Assembly: GCA_051418075.1 (NCBI GenBank)
Contig: JBPRGG010000023.1
Span: 5,079 to 69,078, forward strand
Source: JBPRGG01 sp051418075
Lineage (GTDB): Bacteria > Bacteroidota > Bacteroidia > Cytophagales > Cyclobacteriaceae
Length of the DNA stretch: 64,000 bases
Reading direction: 5' to 3'
Each line of letters starts with the position of its first letter. Within the stretch, counting starts at the first letter, position 1. Position numbers and translations under genes: made by a program. Below, piece after piece: positions 54,972 through 64,000 of this stretch. The notes beneath the pieces are model-generated. The model was not told the origin of the DNA and did no database searches. It worked only from the letters and a program-made list of their open reading frames with translations.

Positions 54972-56339
54972 TTACACTTCAACTTGTTGAATTTCAGACT
55001 TTTCTTTAATTACCTGTTCGAAGCCTTCTATTTCCTCCAGTGATTTTCCTTTTGTCTCAGGCATCAGCTTCCATACAAATAATAGTTGCAGCACCATCAT
55101 AAAAGTAAAGATCAAAAATGTATTGCCTCCACCCAGTGCTTCAGTGATCACCGGAAAGGTAAATGCAATTAAAGCTGCCATTAACCAGTGGGTAAAACTT
55201 CCCAGGGATTGGCCGGCAGCCCGCACCTGATTAGGAAATATTTCTGAAATGAAAACCCAGATCACTGCTCCTTGTGAAAAGGCAAAAAAAGCGATATATA
55301 CAAATAAAAGCACTGGTACGGTAAATCCTGAGAATGCTTCCACATAAAAAGCCCAGGTCACCAGCCCCAGAGTTAATATCAGTCCATAAGAGCCAATTAG
55401 CATCAGCTTTCTTCTACCAATCCGGTCAATAAAGCTTAAGGCCAGCAATGTAAATACAAAATTTACCACTCCGATACCAGCTGTGGATAATAAGGAGGTA
55501 CTTTGACCCAAACCCGTCATTTCAAAGATCCGGGGAGCATAATAAATGATAGCGTTTATCCCAGATAATTGATTAAACATGGCAAAAAGCACGGCTAGCA
55601 TCACAGGCTTTCGGTATTTAGCAGACTTAAATAAATACCCCTTGTTAGATGGTTTATTTTCATGCCTTGAATCAACGATTGCAGCCAGGGAATCATCCAC
55701 TGTATCAGGATTGATCAAATGAAGTACCCGCCGGGCTTCATCTATCAAACCTTTTTTTACAATGAGCCATCTGGGGCTGCGGGGAACAAATAAAACCAGC
55801 ACCAGAAAGATAAAGGCAGGTATGGCTTCTACCCCTAGCATCCAGCGCCAGGAGACTGTTCCGGCTGAGGCCAGAAAATAATTGGACACATATGCAATTA
55901 GAATTCCAAATACTACATTAAACTGAAATAAGGCCACCAATTTTCCACGGTTGTTTGCAGGAGATATCTCGGAAATATACATGGGTGCTGCCACCGAGGA
56001 AGCTCCTACCCCCAAACCACCTAAAAATCTGAAGATCAGAAAAATATACCAATCTGTCGCCAAAGCAGACCCCAGGGCTGAGATCAAATAAAATACGGCT
56101 ATCCAGAATAATGTTTTCTTTCTGCCTAACTTATCAGATGGAATGCCACCCAATAACGCCCCCACCACTGTACCTATTAAAGCAATGGAAACAGTGAGGC
56201 CGTGCTGGAAGATATTCAGGTTCCAGACTTTTTCGATGGATTGCTCGGCCCCGGAAATTACTGCCGTATCAAACCCAAAAAGGAATCCTCCCAGGGCAAT
56301 TGTCACAGACCAAAATACAACACGATACTTTTTCATCAT
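54972..56339 (-). CDS. MFS sugar/proton symporter (fructose-type)
   Basis: An inner-membrane hexose transporter, about 456 residues, of the sugar-porter family with twelve helices. GRKKT after helix 2, PRSPRWLIVKKG near 190 after helix 6 and PETKGKSLEEIE at the end of helix 12 are the family signatures. I start at the ATG at 56339 (MMKKYRVVFW); earlier starts at 56354 and 56357 add a few residues without helix character. It opens the fructan operon, 302 bp downstream of the regulator's stop codon, and would bring the released fructose into the cytoplasm. Confidence 0.92.
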   Translation of the reverse strand: MMKKYRVVFWSVTIALGGFLFGFDTAVISGAEQSIEKVWNLNIFQHGLTVSIALIGTVVGALLGGIPSDKLGRKKTLFWIAVFYLISALGSALATDWYIFLIFRFLGGLGVGASSVAAPMYISEISPANNRGKLVALFQFNVVFGILIAYVSNYFLASAGTVSWRWMLGVEAIPAFIFLVLVLFVPRSPRWLIVKKGLIDEARRVLHLINPDTVDDSLAAIVDSRHENKPSNKGYLFKSAKYRKPVMLAVLFAMFNQLSGINAIIYYAPRIFEMTGLGQSTSLLSTAGIGVVNFVFTLLALSFIDRIGRRKLMLIGSYGLILTLGLVTWAFYVEAFSGFTVPVLLFVYIAFFAFSQGAVIWVFISEIFPNQVRAAGQSLGSFTHWLMAALIAFTFPVITEALGGGNTFLIFTFMMVLQLLFVWKLMPETKGKSLEEIEGFEQVIKEKSEIQQVEV

Positions 56340-56641
56340 TGAAATAATTTGCATCAAAGATGTTTATATTAATTTCAAAATAGATTCAATAATGTTTCAA
56401 TATTTTTAAATTTCATTTCATTTAAGCCTCGCAATTGTCAAACCAGCAAAATTTCACCCAAAACCCTGTTTATCTTGCTACTTGCATCCGGTCTGTTTCT
56501 AATTTTGTTACATATTTTTGATTTTGTTACAAGGTGCTTTTAGTTTCATTTACAAATAACCTGCATGAGCAGAAATAAAAAGAGCAAAAAATAAGGTTTA
56601 CCTAAATGTTCATCAAACCAAGTCGCTATTATTCATGGATT
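56340..56641 (-). promoter_or_regulatory. Fructan operon control region with a direct repeat
   Basis: ATTTTGTTACA occurs at 56502-56512 and again at 56521-56531 (19 bp start to start). Read on the minus strand it is two tandem TGTAACAAAAT boxes about 165-190 bp ahead of the transporter ATG. Tandem boxes at about two turns suit the AraC-type output domain of the sensor encoded just upstream. No canonical -7/-33 pair was found, and no gene lies here. Confidence 0.45.
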
Positions 56642-59371
56642 TTAATGAGTGATCTTATAATCAGAAGGTGTAAGTCCAAACTTGTTTTTAAATGCAGTAG
56701 AAAAATAGGCCGGTGAAGAGAAACCTGTTTCATAAGCTATTTCTGCTACCGTCATGTTTGTTTCAGCCAATAATTTTTGAGCCTGTTTCAGTCGCAGGTC
56801 TACCAGATAATCATGTACGCTGATACCCAATACTGCTTTTACCTTACGATATAACTGTACCCTGGACAATCCCATCTCCTTTCCTACCAGATTCACATTC
56901 AGATTGGAATTTTTTAGATTTTGAAGGATTACTGATTTAAATTGATCAATAAAATCCCGGTTAAGCTGATGAGCAGGCTGACCTTTGACAACGGGTGATC
57001 CCTCCTGCATATAATGCTCTTTAAGTGCTTCTCTGTTTTTTATAAGGGTTTTAATACTTGCGGCCAGTATACTAAAATTGAAAGGTTTGGTAATATACAT
57101 ATCTGCACCTGCCTTTACCCCTTCCAGTTGGTGCTCTTCCAGGGCTTTGGCAGTTAATAAGATTACGGGAATATGTGATGTTCGCAGATCTGTCTTCAAA
57201 GTTTTTGCCAGGACTAATCCATCCTTATCCGGTAACATCACATCACAAATGATAAGATCGGGAATTTCATCAATGGCCAGTTTCAGTCCCTCCTGTCCAT
57301 ATGCTGCTGTTATAACCTGATAATGAGGTGAGAATTTTAATTTAAGGAAATTTAGAAGTTCTCTGTTATCTTCAATGATTAAAAGAGATAACTGGTTTGA
57401 ATTATCAGTTAATTCTGAAGAGGGTTCATCAGATCCATTTTCAATATCTGCTTCATATAATTTATGATCTTCCCTGTTCAGGTTAGGTGCAAGATCAATA
57501 TCTTCCTGATTAAAATGCTGATAACCATTCTGCAGGGTGATCATAAAAGTGGTTCCCAGATCTTTTTGGCTTTGTACTTTTATTTCTCCGCCATGTAAAT
57601 GGATGATTTCTTTGGATAAGGCTAATCCCAGCCCGCTTCCGGCAAAACCATTTTGATCTCCCTGGTTGAATCGGTCAAACATGTTGACTAACTGCCGGTG
57701 GCTGATCCCACTGCCATTATCCTCCACCTTTAGCAGCACTTGTTTATCACCTTTACTCAGGACTATGTGAATAAATCCGTTTTCAGGGGTAAATTTAAAT
57801 GCATTAGATAAAAGATTGAATAAAACCTTATCCATCAGGTTCAGGTCAAACCAAACAGGCAAATGTTTTTCTTTGGTAATAAACTTAAAATCTATATTTT
57901 TTGTGACGGACCAATGCTCAAAAGTACTTTTTATTTCCTCTATAAATTGAACCATATCATTCTCTGATACCTTCAGCTTCATCTTGTTATTTTCAATTTT
58001 CCTGAAATCCATCAGTTGATTGATCAGACGCAATAACCGATAGGCATTCTTTTGGATCAGGTTCAAATTTCCATAAGCTTTCTTATGGTGACCTCTGAAA
58101 AGTTCAGCCAGGTCTTCCACTGAATTAAGGATCAAAGTCAATGGGGTACGGAATTCATGAGAAATATTGGTAAAAAACCTGAACTTGGCCTGAGTGGCTT
58201 CCTCTGCTTTTTTGGCCATGGTTTCCAGTTCACTTTTTTGACGAAGGATCTCATTGTTCATCAGAGCCAGGTTTTTATTGGCTTCTTTTTTTTCCTTTAA
58301 AGAGTATAAGGCATAAGCTCCAAGAGAAATGGAAACGACCAGACTGATGATTACAATATATAGGATGAGCTTTTGGGACTGGTAAACCTGCAGTTGGGTA
58401 TCCAGCATTTCCTTTTGCCGGTTGATATTTAGCTGCTGTGACAGGATTTTATCGGTTTGTAATTTCAATATTCTGACATTGGTGGGATCTATCACGGTAG
58501 TGGGCAGGATATTTTCTTTTTGATAAGGCTTTCCCTGTAAAATATCAGCTGCAATTCTTATGGCTTCCTCTCCACCGGTAGGATACAAAAATGTAGCCTG
58601 TAAAATGTCATCCATGACAAATTGAATACCACCGATGGTACCGGGCAATCCGTCTACACCGAGGAATTTAATCTGATCAGCAATTTGATACTGCTGGGCC
58701 ACTTCATATGCCCCTAAGGCCATCATATCATTATGAGCAAAAATGACGGTGGCATCCATATGATGGGCCAATTTGTTTTCCAGGTGATCTTTAGCAGTAT
58801 TTTTTTTCCAGTCTGCATAGACAGGAATTATTTCCAGAGGTAAATCTCCTAATCCGGCCACAAAACCCTGATGCCGGTTTTTAGCTGGAGTTGACCCTTC
58901 CAAACCCCATATTTCAATTATTTTATCCCCGGGCTTTACCAGACTGCGGGTATAGGAACCGGCAATTTTGCCAATATCATAGTTATCTGCTCCTACATAA
59001 GCTGAATACAAACTGGAAGAAGTTTTTCGGTCCACTACAATCACCGGAATACCCTGGTTAAAGGCTTTTTCTACGGCCGGGGTGATGGGAGCGGCTTCAT
59101 TGGGTGAAACAATCAACAGATCCACACCCTGGTCAATAAAGCCGTTTATATCTGCTATTTGCTGTTGGTTGTTGCCTTCTGCATTTTTGATTTGGAGTTC
59201 TAATTCAGGATGAAAGGCAATTTCCCGAAACATTTCCTCATGCATAGCCTGTCGCCACTGGTCACTGGCAGTACATTGTGAAAAACCAATTCTAAAGGTC
59301 TGTTCCACTGGATTACTGCTACAGCTTACCAGCCCCAACAAAGAGATATAATATAATAATCGCTTAAACAA
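56642..59371 (-). CDS. Hybrid two-component sensor-regulator with periplasmic fructose-type binding domain
   Basis: A 909-residue one-protein signalling chain of the HTCS class. N-terminal signal/anchor with a lipobox-like LVSC (Cys17), then a type I periplasmic sugar-binding domain at about 25-310 (ribose-binding-protein-like), and a membrane helix at about 335-357. A short coiled coil leads to the histidine kinase with His405 in FTNISHEFRTPLTLIL. The ATPase has DNGSGI near 551 and GSGLGLAL near 578. A receiver domain has Asp710 in LIICDVMLP, and an AraC-type DNA-binding domain fills 800-909. This domain order is that of the B. thetaiotaomicron fructose sensor for its fructan locus. It should activate the operon downstream when fructose is present. 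Confidence 0.93.
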   Translation of the reverse strand: MFKRLLYYISLLGLVSCSSNPVEQTFRIGFSQCTASDQWRQAMHEEMFREIAFHPELELQIKNAEGNNQQQIADINGFIDQGVDLLIVSPNEAAPITPAVEKAFNQGIPVIVVDRKTSSSLYSAYVGADNYDIGKIAGSYTRSLVKPGDKIIEIWGLEGSTPAKNRHQGFVAGLGDLPLEIIPVYADWKKNTAKDHLENKLAHHMDATVIFAHNDMMALGAYEVAQQYQIADQIKFLGVDGLPGTIGGIQFVMDDILQATFLYPTGGEEAIRIAADILQGKPYQKENILPTTVIDPTNVRILKLQTDKILSQQLNINRQKEMLDTQLQVYQSQKLILYIVIISLVVSISLGAYALYSLKEKKEANKNLALMNNEILRQKSELETMAKKAEEATQAKFRFFTNISHEFRTPLTLILNSVEDLAELFRGHHKKAYGNLNLIQKNAYRLLRLINQLMDFRKIENNKMKLKVSENDMVQFIEEIKSTFEHWSVTKNIDFKFITKEKHLPVWFDLNLMDKVLFNLLSNAFKFTPENGFIHIVLSKGDKQVLLKVEDNGSGISHRQLVNMFDRFNQGDQNGFAGSGLGLALSKEIIHLHGGEIKVQSQKDLGTTFMITLQNGYQHFNQEDIDLAPNLNREDHKLYEADIENGSDEPSSELTDNSNQLSLLIIEDNRELLNFLKLKFSPHYQVITAAYGQEGLKLAIDEIPDLIICDVMLPDKDGLVLAKTLKTDLRTSHIPVILLTAKALEEHQLEGVKAGADMYITKPFNFSILAASIKTLIKNREALKEHYMQEGSPVVKGQPAHQLNRDFIDQFKSVILQNLKNSNLNVNLVGKEMGLSRVQLYRKVKAVLGISVHDYLVDLRLKQAQKLLAETNMTVAEIAYETGFSSPAYFSTAFKNKFGLTPSDYKITH

Positions 59372-59676
59372 ATTTTAAATTTTCTATGATTTATTACCTT
59401 CTATTGATAAAATAAAAATAACGATTTTAGATCTTACTAGTATATAAACAAAATTATATTCCAAATCTTGTTCAGGATTTCAATTAAAAAAGCAATTTAT
59501 TTATTAAAGAAAATCCTTTTAGGGTCATTTCCTGATTTCTCCAAAGAAAATATAAAAAAACAAAGCTAATAGCATTTTCTTAAGCATCATTATTTGTATA
59601 TTTCATGGGCTAAACACAGGTTTGGCAGGGCATTTAATATTAATTGGCTAATAAATAAATATTGATTTAGAATAAT
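59372..59676. promoter_or_regulatory. Divergent promoter region of the sensor-regulator and the hydratase
   Basis: A 305-bp AT-rich spacer that must hold the promoters of two divergent genes. I see no hairpin, repeat or unambiguous -7/-33 pair, and no open frame of interest. Confidence 0.35.
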
Positions 59677-60132
59677 ATGAAAACCCAACCAAAAAAAGAT
59701 CTTTTCCAGGTAGGTGTATCAGTCAGCTTTACTAAAACAGTTATTGAGAAAGACATCATGACATTTGCTGAGCTTACCGGTGATTTTTCTCCTAACCATG
59801 TAGACGATGCATATATGAAACAATCAAGCTTTGGCAAAAGAATTGCTCATGGAGCCTTAATGGTGGGATATATGTCCACTGCTTCTACCCTGATCCTGGA
59901 AAAGTTTTCTCCTGATATTACTGATCATACACCTGTTTCCCTGGGTTATGACCGGGTTAGGTTTATCCTTCCGGTATTGATTGATGATACCATTACCGTA
60001 AAGTACGAAGTCCAAAGATATGAACAGGAAAAAATGAGATCTTATGCCGGGATCGAAATAAGGAATCAGCACAATAAATTGGTGGCAGTTGCTACACATA
60101 TACTAAAATGGGTGCCAAACGGCATTCATTGA
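59677..60132 (+). CDS. MaoC-like (R)-specific hydratase
   Basis: A 151-residue hot-dog-fold protein. The hydratase signature with catalytic Asp and His is spread over FAELTGDFSPNHVDDAYM (residues 31-48) and continues FGKRIAHGALMVGYMS. It should hydrate or dehydrate enoyl-CoA-type thioesters in the cytoplasm. A single gene with no clear partner; the next gene is a regulator 188 bp away. Substrate unknown. Confidence 0.87.
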   Translation: MKTQPKKDLFQVGVSVSFTKTVIEKDIMTFAELTGDFSPNHVDDAYMKQSSFGKRIAHGALMVGYMSTASTLILEKFSPDITDHTPVSLGYDRVRFILPVLIDDTITVKYEVQRYEQEKMRSYAGIEIRNQHNKLVAVATHILKWVPNGIH

Positions 60133-60320
60133 GGACAGCTACTATACATCATTTTTGATCAGACATATTTAAGGAAACCTGGCAAATATTATTATAATAA
60201 CACCATTCCTTAAACAAGAAATTAATACAGGAAATACAATTCAAGTTTATTCATAATTGCCCGTTTTAATCATTTAAATTTATTATTTTTATATAAACAA
60301 TATGCTAAAAAATAAAAACG

Positions 60321-62216
60321 ATGAATGCTACGGATCAAAAACCAGCCCATCATGCATTTATCCAAAAGCTGCATAAAATTGTTCTGCAAAACCTGGACAA
60401 TGATCAATTTGGTGTAGCTGAGCTATCTCATCAGGTGGGCATTAGCCGGTCCCAGTTACATCGGAAAATAAAATTAATAAAGAATCAGTCGGTGAGTCAG
60501 TTTATCCGCCAAACCAGGCTCATGGAAGCTTTAAAGTTGCTCAAACAGGAAGATCTTACTGTTTCCGAAGTAGCGTACCGGGTAGGATTTAGTAGTCCCA
60601 CCTATTTTCACAAATGTTTTCAGGCCCATTTTAAATGTGCCCCGGGGGATGTTAAAAATGGTAAAATAGTAAATTGCCCAGATGCTTCTGAAATAATACC
60701 ACACCTTGCCATTCAGCCATCATATAAACCGCCTCCAATTTTAAATGAATTAGCCAATAAAAAAACCTTATTTTCTCTGAGCATCCTGATCATAATTACA
60801 ATTGGTCTGTTGTACTTTTCCACTTTTGTTTTTTCTGATAAAGCATCTGTGGCTGTTTTACCTTTACATAATTTTACGGGTGATGCAGAAGAGGATTATT
60901 TTGTAAGGGGTTTTCACGATGGTTTGATCGGGACCTTAGGCCAAATCTCAAACCTGAGAGTAATCTCCAGGAAATCTACCCTCCAGTATGAGGAAAAGCA
61001 CATTCATTTACAAAAAATAGCTAAAGAGTTAGGCGTTGAGTTCATTATAGAAGGGTCACTGGCTGGAACAGGTGATCAAAAATTCATTCAATTGCAACTC
61101 ATTGATGTATTTCCCAAAGAAAGTCATATTTGGTCCAGGAAGTATAAACAGGACCTGAGCCGAATTATGATCATTGAAAAAGATATAACCTTAAACATCC
61201 TAAAGAAATTAAATATTTCTTTGACATCACTCGAAGAACGTTTATTAAGAAATGCATACACTGTAAATCCGGAAGCTTATAAAGCTTATCTGAAGGGAAT
61301 GTTTTATTGGGATAAACTGGATAAGGAAAATCTGGATTTAAGTGAGGAATATTTCCAGATGGCCCTGAAACTTGACCCCAACTATGCACTGGCCTATGCT
61401 GGTATTTCCCTGGTTTGGGCAGGTCGTTTACAAATGGGCCTATCCTCGCATAAAGAAGTATTTGATCATTTACAGGCTGCCACTCAAAAAGCTATGCAAT
61501 TAGACAGTACCCTGGCTGAAGTACATTATGCTGCAGGCGCATCCAAATGCTGGGTGGAATGGGATTATGAAGGTGCTGAACAAATATTCAGGAAAGCAAT
61601 AGCCTATAATCCTAATTTTTCTAATGCCAGAGCTTATCTTTCTCATGTGCTCAGCATTATGAATCAACCTGCTGAGGCCATAATCGAAATGGAAAAGGCT
61701 TTAGAACTGGACCCGTTTAATCCCTTGATAAAGAGTTTATATGGCATGCATTTAAATTTTACAGGACAATATGACAAGGCAAGGAGTATCATGGTGAATA
61801 CCCTGGAAAAAGACCCTTACAATCCCATAGCTTTATCAACTTTACGCACCACTTACCATTTAAAAGCCATGCATTCAGAGGCCCTGAAGATTTGGAAATT
61901 AAGCTTACGTGAAGATACTGTGGCCGTCAAAGCACTTGACAGGGGAGAAACATCCGGAGGGTATTCCGGAGCCCTGAATTCGCTGGCCCAACTTATGATT
62001 GAACGATCCGGAAGACCATGGCAGATAGCCACACTTTTCACCCGGGCTGGCATAAAGGATGAAGCCATTAAATGGTTGGAAAAAGCCTATGAAGCGCACG
62101 ACTCCAATATGCCCTATATTGGAATTGATCCCATATTTGATTTTCTGCACCACGATGAGCGTTTTCAAAGATTGATGGAAAAAATGAATTTGCCTGTCCC
62201 TCAAAATACAAGTTGA
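60321..62216 (+). CDS. Membrane-bound AraC-type regulator with FlgO/TolB-like and TPR domains
   Basis: A 631-residue one-component regulator. Residues 11-115 form an AraC-type DNA-binding domain (FGVAELSHQVGISRSQLHRK; VSEVAYRVGFSSPTYF). A linker leads to one membrane helix at about 158-180. The outside part begins SVAVLPLHNFTGDAEEDYFVRG, the FlgO/TolB-N-like fold seen in adenylate-cyclase-associated TPR proteins, then TPR repeats from about 320 to 600. It could sense a periplasmic ligand through the TPR part and act on DNA at the membrane. Its targets are not obvious. Confidence 0.86.
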   Translation: MNATDQKPAHHAFIQKLHKIVLQNLDNDQFGVAELSHQVGISRSQLHRKIKLIKNQSVSQFIRQTRLMEALKLLKQEDLTVSEVAYRVGFSSPTYFHKCFQAHFKCAPGDVKNGKIVNCPDASEIIPHLAIQPSYKPPPILNELANKKTLFSLSILIIITIGLLYFSTFVFSDKASVAVLPLHNFTGDAEEDYFVRGFHDGLIGTLGQISNLRVISRKSTLQYEEKHIHLQKIAKELGVEFIIEGSLAGTGDQKFIQLQLIDVFPKESHIWSRKYKQDLSRIMIIEKDITLNILKKLNISLTSLEERLLRNAYTVNPEAYKAYLKGMFYWDKLDKENLDLSEEYFQMALKLDPNYALAYAGISLVWAGRLQMGLSSHKEVFDHLQAATQKAMQLDSTLAEVHYAAGASKCWVEWDYEGAEQIFRKAIAYNPNFSNARAYLSHVLSIMNQPAEAIIEMEKALELDPFNPLIKSLYGMHLNFTGQYDKARSIMVNTLEKDPYNPIALSTLRTTYHLKAMHSEALKIWKLSLREDTVAVKALDRGETSGGYSGALNSLAQLMIERSGRPWQIATLFTRAGIKDEAIKWLEKAYEAHDSNMPYIGIDPIFDFLHHDERFQRLMEKMNLPVPQNTS

Positions 62217-62646
62217 AAATTAATTGTTTTAAATGTATGTCCATTTTGAATTGATATCAAAAATTTGGCGCGAAGGCCCGGAAAAAAATGTGGGTAGCGA
62301 AGGTCTGCCAGGCTACGATGGCTGAGCGCAAAGGCCGCCAGAGGTGAGGGAAATTTTTTCTGTCTTGATTTTTTCGCCAACTGTTTTTAACAAGTACCCG
62401 CATTAAGAAAATGTTTCAATTGAAGGAAACACATGGCCAGTTTCATACATTCTACGTTTAACTATTAAAGAAGCCTTTGCAGTTAAGACCGATTTTTTTA
62501 GTAGTGATTTAATCCTGCTGTCAAGTGTGGTTTCAACCGTTGGCGCTTTCATTTTTGGCGAAGCTTTGGGCTTACCCCGTTTAAGAGAGTAAATTCTGTT
62601 TACGGTTGAGCAATGGCTTTTTCTTTAATCCCAAAACTTTATAATT
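62217..62646. other. Spacer holding a repeat copy and the left end of the IS110 element
   Basis: No gene. From about 62260 to 62397 it holds GC-rich text with several GGCC words, then the intergenic repeat core. From about 62400 on lies a stretch of roughly 240 bases before the transposase start, unusually long for an IS leader. It may contain the element's left end and its structured guide (bridge) RNA. Confidence 0.5.
62348..62397. repeat. Intergenic repeat core, copy B
   Basis: GGGAAATTTTTTCTGTCTTG followed by TTTTTTCGCCAACTG and AACAAGTA is collinear with 11677-11729. The likeness stops at about 62397, which would fit a later insertion beginning there. Confidence 0.45.
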
Positions 62647-64000
62647 ATGAAAAAGGAAAGTAAAAAGTCGGACATCAGCGTGATCAATCCGGACGCTGCC
62701 GGAATTGATATTGGCAGTACGTTTCATTATGTCGCCGTTCCCCAGGATCGGTGCGAAAAACCGATAAGACGCTTCGAAAGCTTTACAAGTGACCTGCACG
62801 ATCTGTGCAAATGGCTGAAGAAATGCAGAATAAAAACGGTGGCCATGGAATCAACCGGGATTTACTGGGTACAATTGTTCATGATCTTGGAAGGATATGG
62901 TTTTGAGGTTTCTCTGGTGAATGCAAACCATGTTAAGAATGTTTCCGGAAGGAAAACAGACATTTCCGACTGCCAATGGATACAACAGTTGCACAGTTAC
63001 GGTTTGTTGAGCGCAAGCTTCCAACCGGAAGGATTGACAAGGTCATTGAGAGGATACATGAGGCACCGCAAGAACCTTACCCAAAACTACTCGACACATG
63101 TTTTGCACATGCAAAAAGCCTTTGAACAAATGAACATAAAACTTCACAACGTGCTGGCTGATATAACCGGCAAATCCGGGCAAGCGATGATTCAAGCTAT
63201 TTTGGCCGGGGAAAGAGATCCTAAAAAACTGGCAAGTTTGGCTGATGAAAAGGTGAAAAGCACAGAAGAGGAAATCATAAAATCTCTTGAGGGAATCTGG
63301 CAGGAGGAGCCTCTTTTTGAATTGAAGCAAGCCTATGAACTGTACAATTTCTACAAGGAAAAAATAAGGGAATGCGATGCGCAAATCGAAAAAACGATTC
63401 AAAAGTTCAATCCCGATGTCGACTCTAGCCAATACAACAAGGCACCCCGAAAAGTGTACAACAAAAACAGGTTAAACTTTAACGGCACCCTTTACTTAAA
63501 GGACCTGATGGGAGTGGACATAACAAAGATATTTGGGATAAGCGAAATCAATGCTTTGGAAATCGTATCGGAAGTTGGATTGGATATGACCAAATGGCCG
63601 ACCGATAACCATTTCACCGCTTGGCTGAACCTTGCCCCCAACAACCAGATCTCCGGAGGGAAAAAACTCAAAAAAAGGAACAAGAAAAAAAAAGAACCAT
63701 GCCTCACAGCCGTTTTTGATGGCTGGCTATGCAGTGCAAAGAAGCAACAATTGGCTCGGAATGTTCCATCGAAGGATCAAATCGAAGGCGGGACCTTTGG
63801 TGGCCACAAGGGCAACGGCCAGAAAAATAGCAGTAATATTTTATCACATGGTAAAAGATCAGGTTGAATTCAAGCCAATCCCGGTAGAACAGTATATTCA
63901 AAAGTTGCAGGAAAAAAAACTGGCTTTTCTTAAAAAGCAGGCTTTGAAAATGGGAATGTCGTTGGCACCTCTGCTAGTAACAAGGGGTGTTTCTTAAGAG
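62400..64000 (+). mobile_element. IS110-family insertion sequence, right end outside the window
   Basis: An IS110-type element is recognised from its transposase (62647-63997), which has the family's N-terminal DEDD RuvC-like domain and C-terminal Tnp-20-like block. IS110 elements have no or short inverted repeats, so the left border is only estimated. The window ends 3 bp after the final stop codon. Confidence 0.7.
62647..63997 (+). pseudogene. IS110 transposase split by a frameshift
   Basis: The first frame (62647-63867) covers the RuvC-like domain: GIDIGSTFHYV (Asp), VAMESTGIYW (Glu), GRKTDISDCQWI (Asp). It continues to LAPNNQISGGKKLKK and then turns to unrelated sequence. The conserved C-terminal block, GTRKKKNHASQPF and on to RRIKSKAGPL...FYHMVK, continues in the next frame, starting in the overlap at 63632, and stops at 63997. 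The break is near an A7 run at 63670-63676, with an A9 run at 63685-63693. One base too many would give this. It is either a dead copy or one that depends on slippage. The catalytic Ser of the IS110 C-terminal domain would lie in the second frame (NHASQ region). Confidence 0.8.

Noticed and set aside
63043..63432. Antisense frame of 129 codons inside the IS110 transposase
   Set aside because: It is a shadow of the transposase coding strand, with no start context or recognisable product.

Overview
The window looks like the chromosome of a marine-type member of the Bacteroidota, probably of the Cytophagales/Cyclobacteriaceae kind. The evidence is a SusC/SusD pair, a hybrid two-component regulator that carries its own sugar-binding sensor, a type IX secretion tail on one secreted enzyme, Bacteroidota-style exopolysaccharide genes and an AT-rich coding sequence. 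I assign no species. I saw no rRNA, tRNA or CRISPR array.

Layout. (1) 1-4573, minus strand: a secreted protein cut by the window edge, a sulfatase, a PIN-toxin/antitoxin pair and a Tat-exported deacetylase-like protein. (2) 4946-11595: a nitrite-ammonification block. CcmF- and CcmE-type cytochrome c maturation genes face away from nrfH-nrfA and an outer-membrane porin. (3) 11826-39051, minus strand: a cell-surface polysaccharide locus of 22 genes. Transcription begins with three GT4 glycosyltransferases and a deacetylase. It continues through two tightly coupled modules (sulfotransferase/ATP-grasp/AsnB-like/GT4 and deacetylase/ATP-grasp/phosphatidylserine-decarboxylase-like/DUF354). After these come an AlgD-type GDP-mannose dehydrogenase, a priming sugar transferase, Wza- and Wzc-like export proteins, a Wzy-like polymerase, nucleotide-sugar enzymes and a final GT2. 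No Wzx flippase lies in the window. (4) 39161-41528: a PUA/ASCH-like protein and a Tat-exported Gfo/Idh/MocA oxidoreductase with a clear terminator. (5) 41729-59371, minus strand: a fructan (levan/inulin) utilisation locus with a hybrid two-component sensor, fructose/hexose transporter, fructokinase, SusC, SusD, a surface lipoprotein and three GH32 proteins. (6) 59677-62216: a MaoC-like hydratase and a membrane-bound AraC/TPR regulator. (7) 62400 to the end: an IS110-family element with a frameshifted transposase.

How the genes work together. The fructan locus has the same gene set as the known Bacteroides thetaiotaomicron fructan locus (periplasmic fructose sensor, kinase, permease, SusCD, GH32). 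GH32 enzymes and SusCD capture fructan, the permease and fructokinase channel fructose to fructose-phosphate, and the sensor reports periplasmic fructose. Two of its three GH32 proteins have glutamate where the family has its aspartate nucleophile. The polysaccharide locus supplies uronic-acid donors (Ugd, AlgD). It also carries unusual ligase, decarboxylase and sulfotransferase genes that suggest a sulfated, uronate-containing polymer with amide- or amine-linked decoration. This decoration is the most likely place for undescribed biochemistry in the window.
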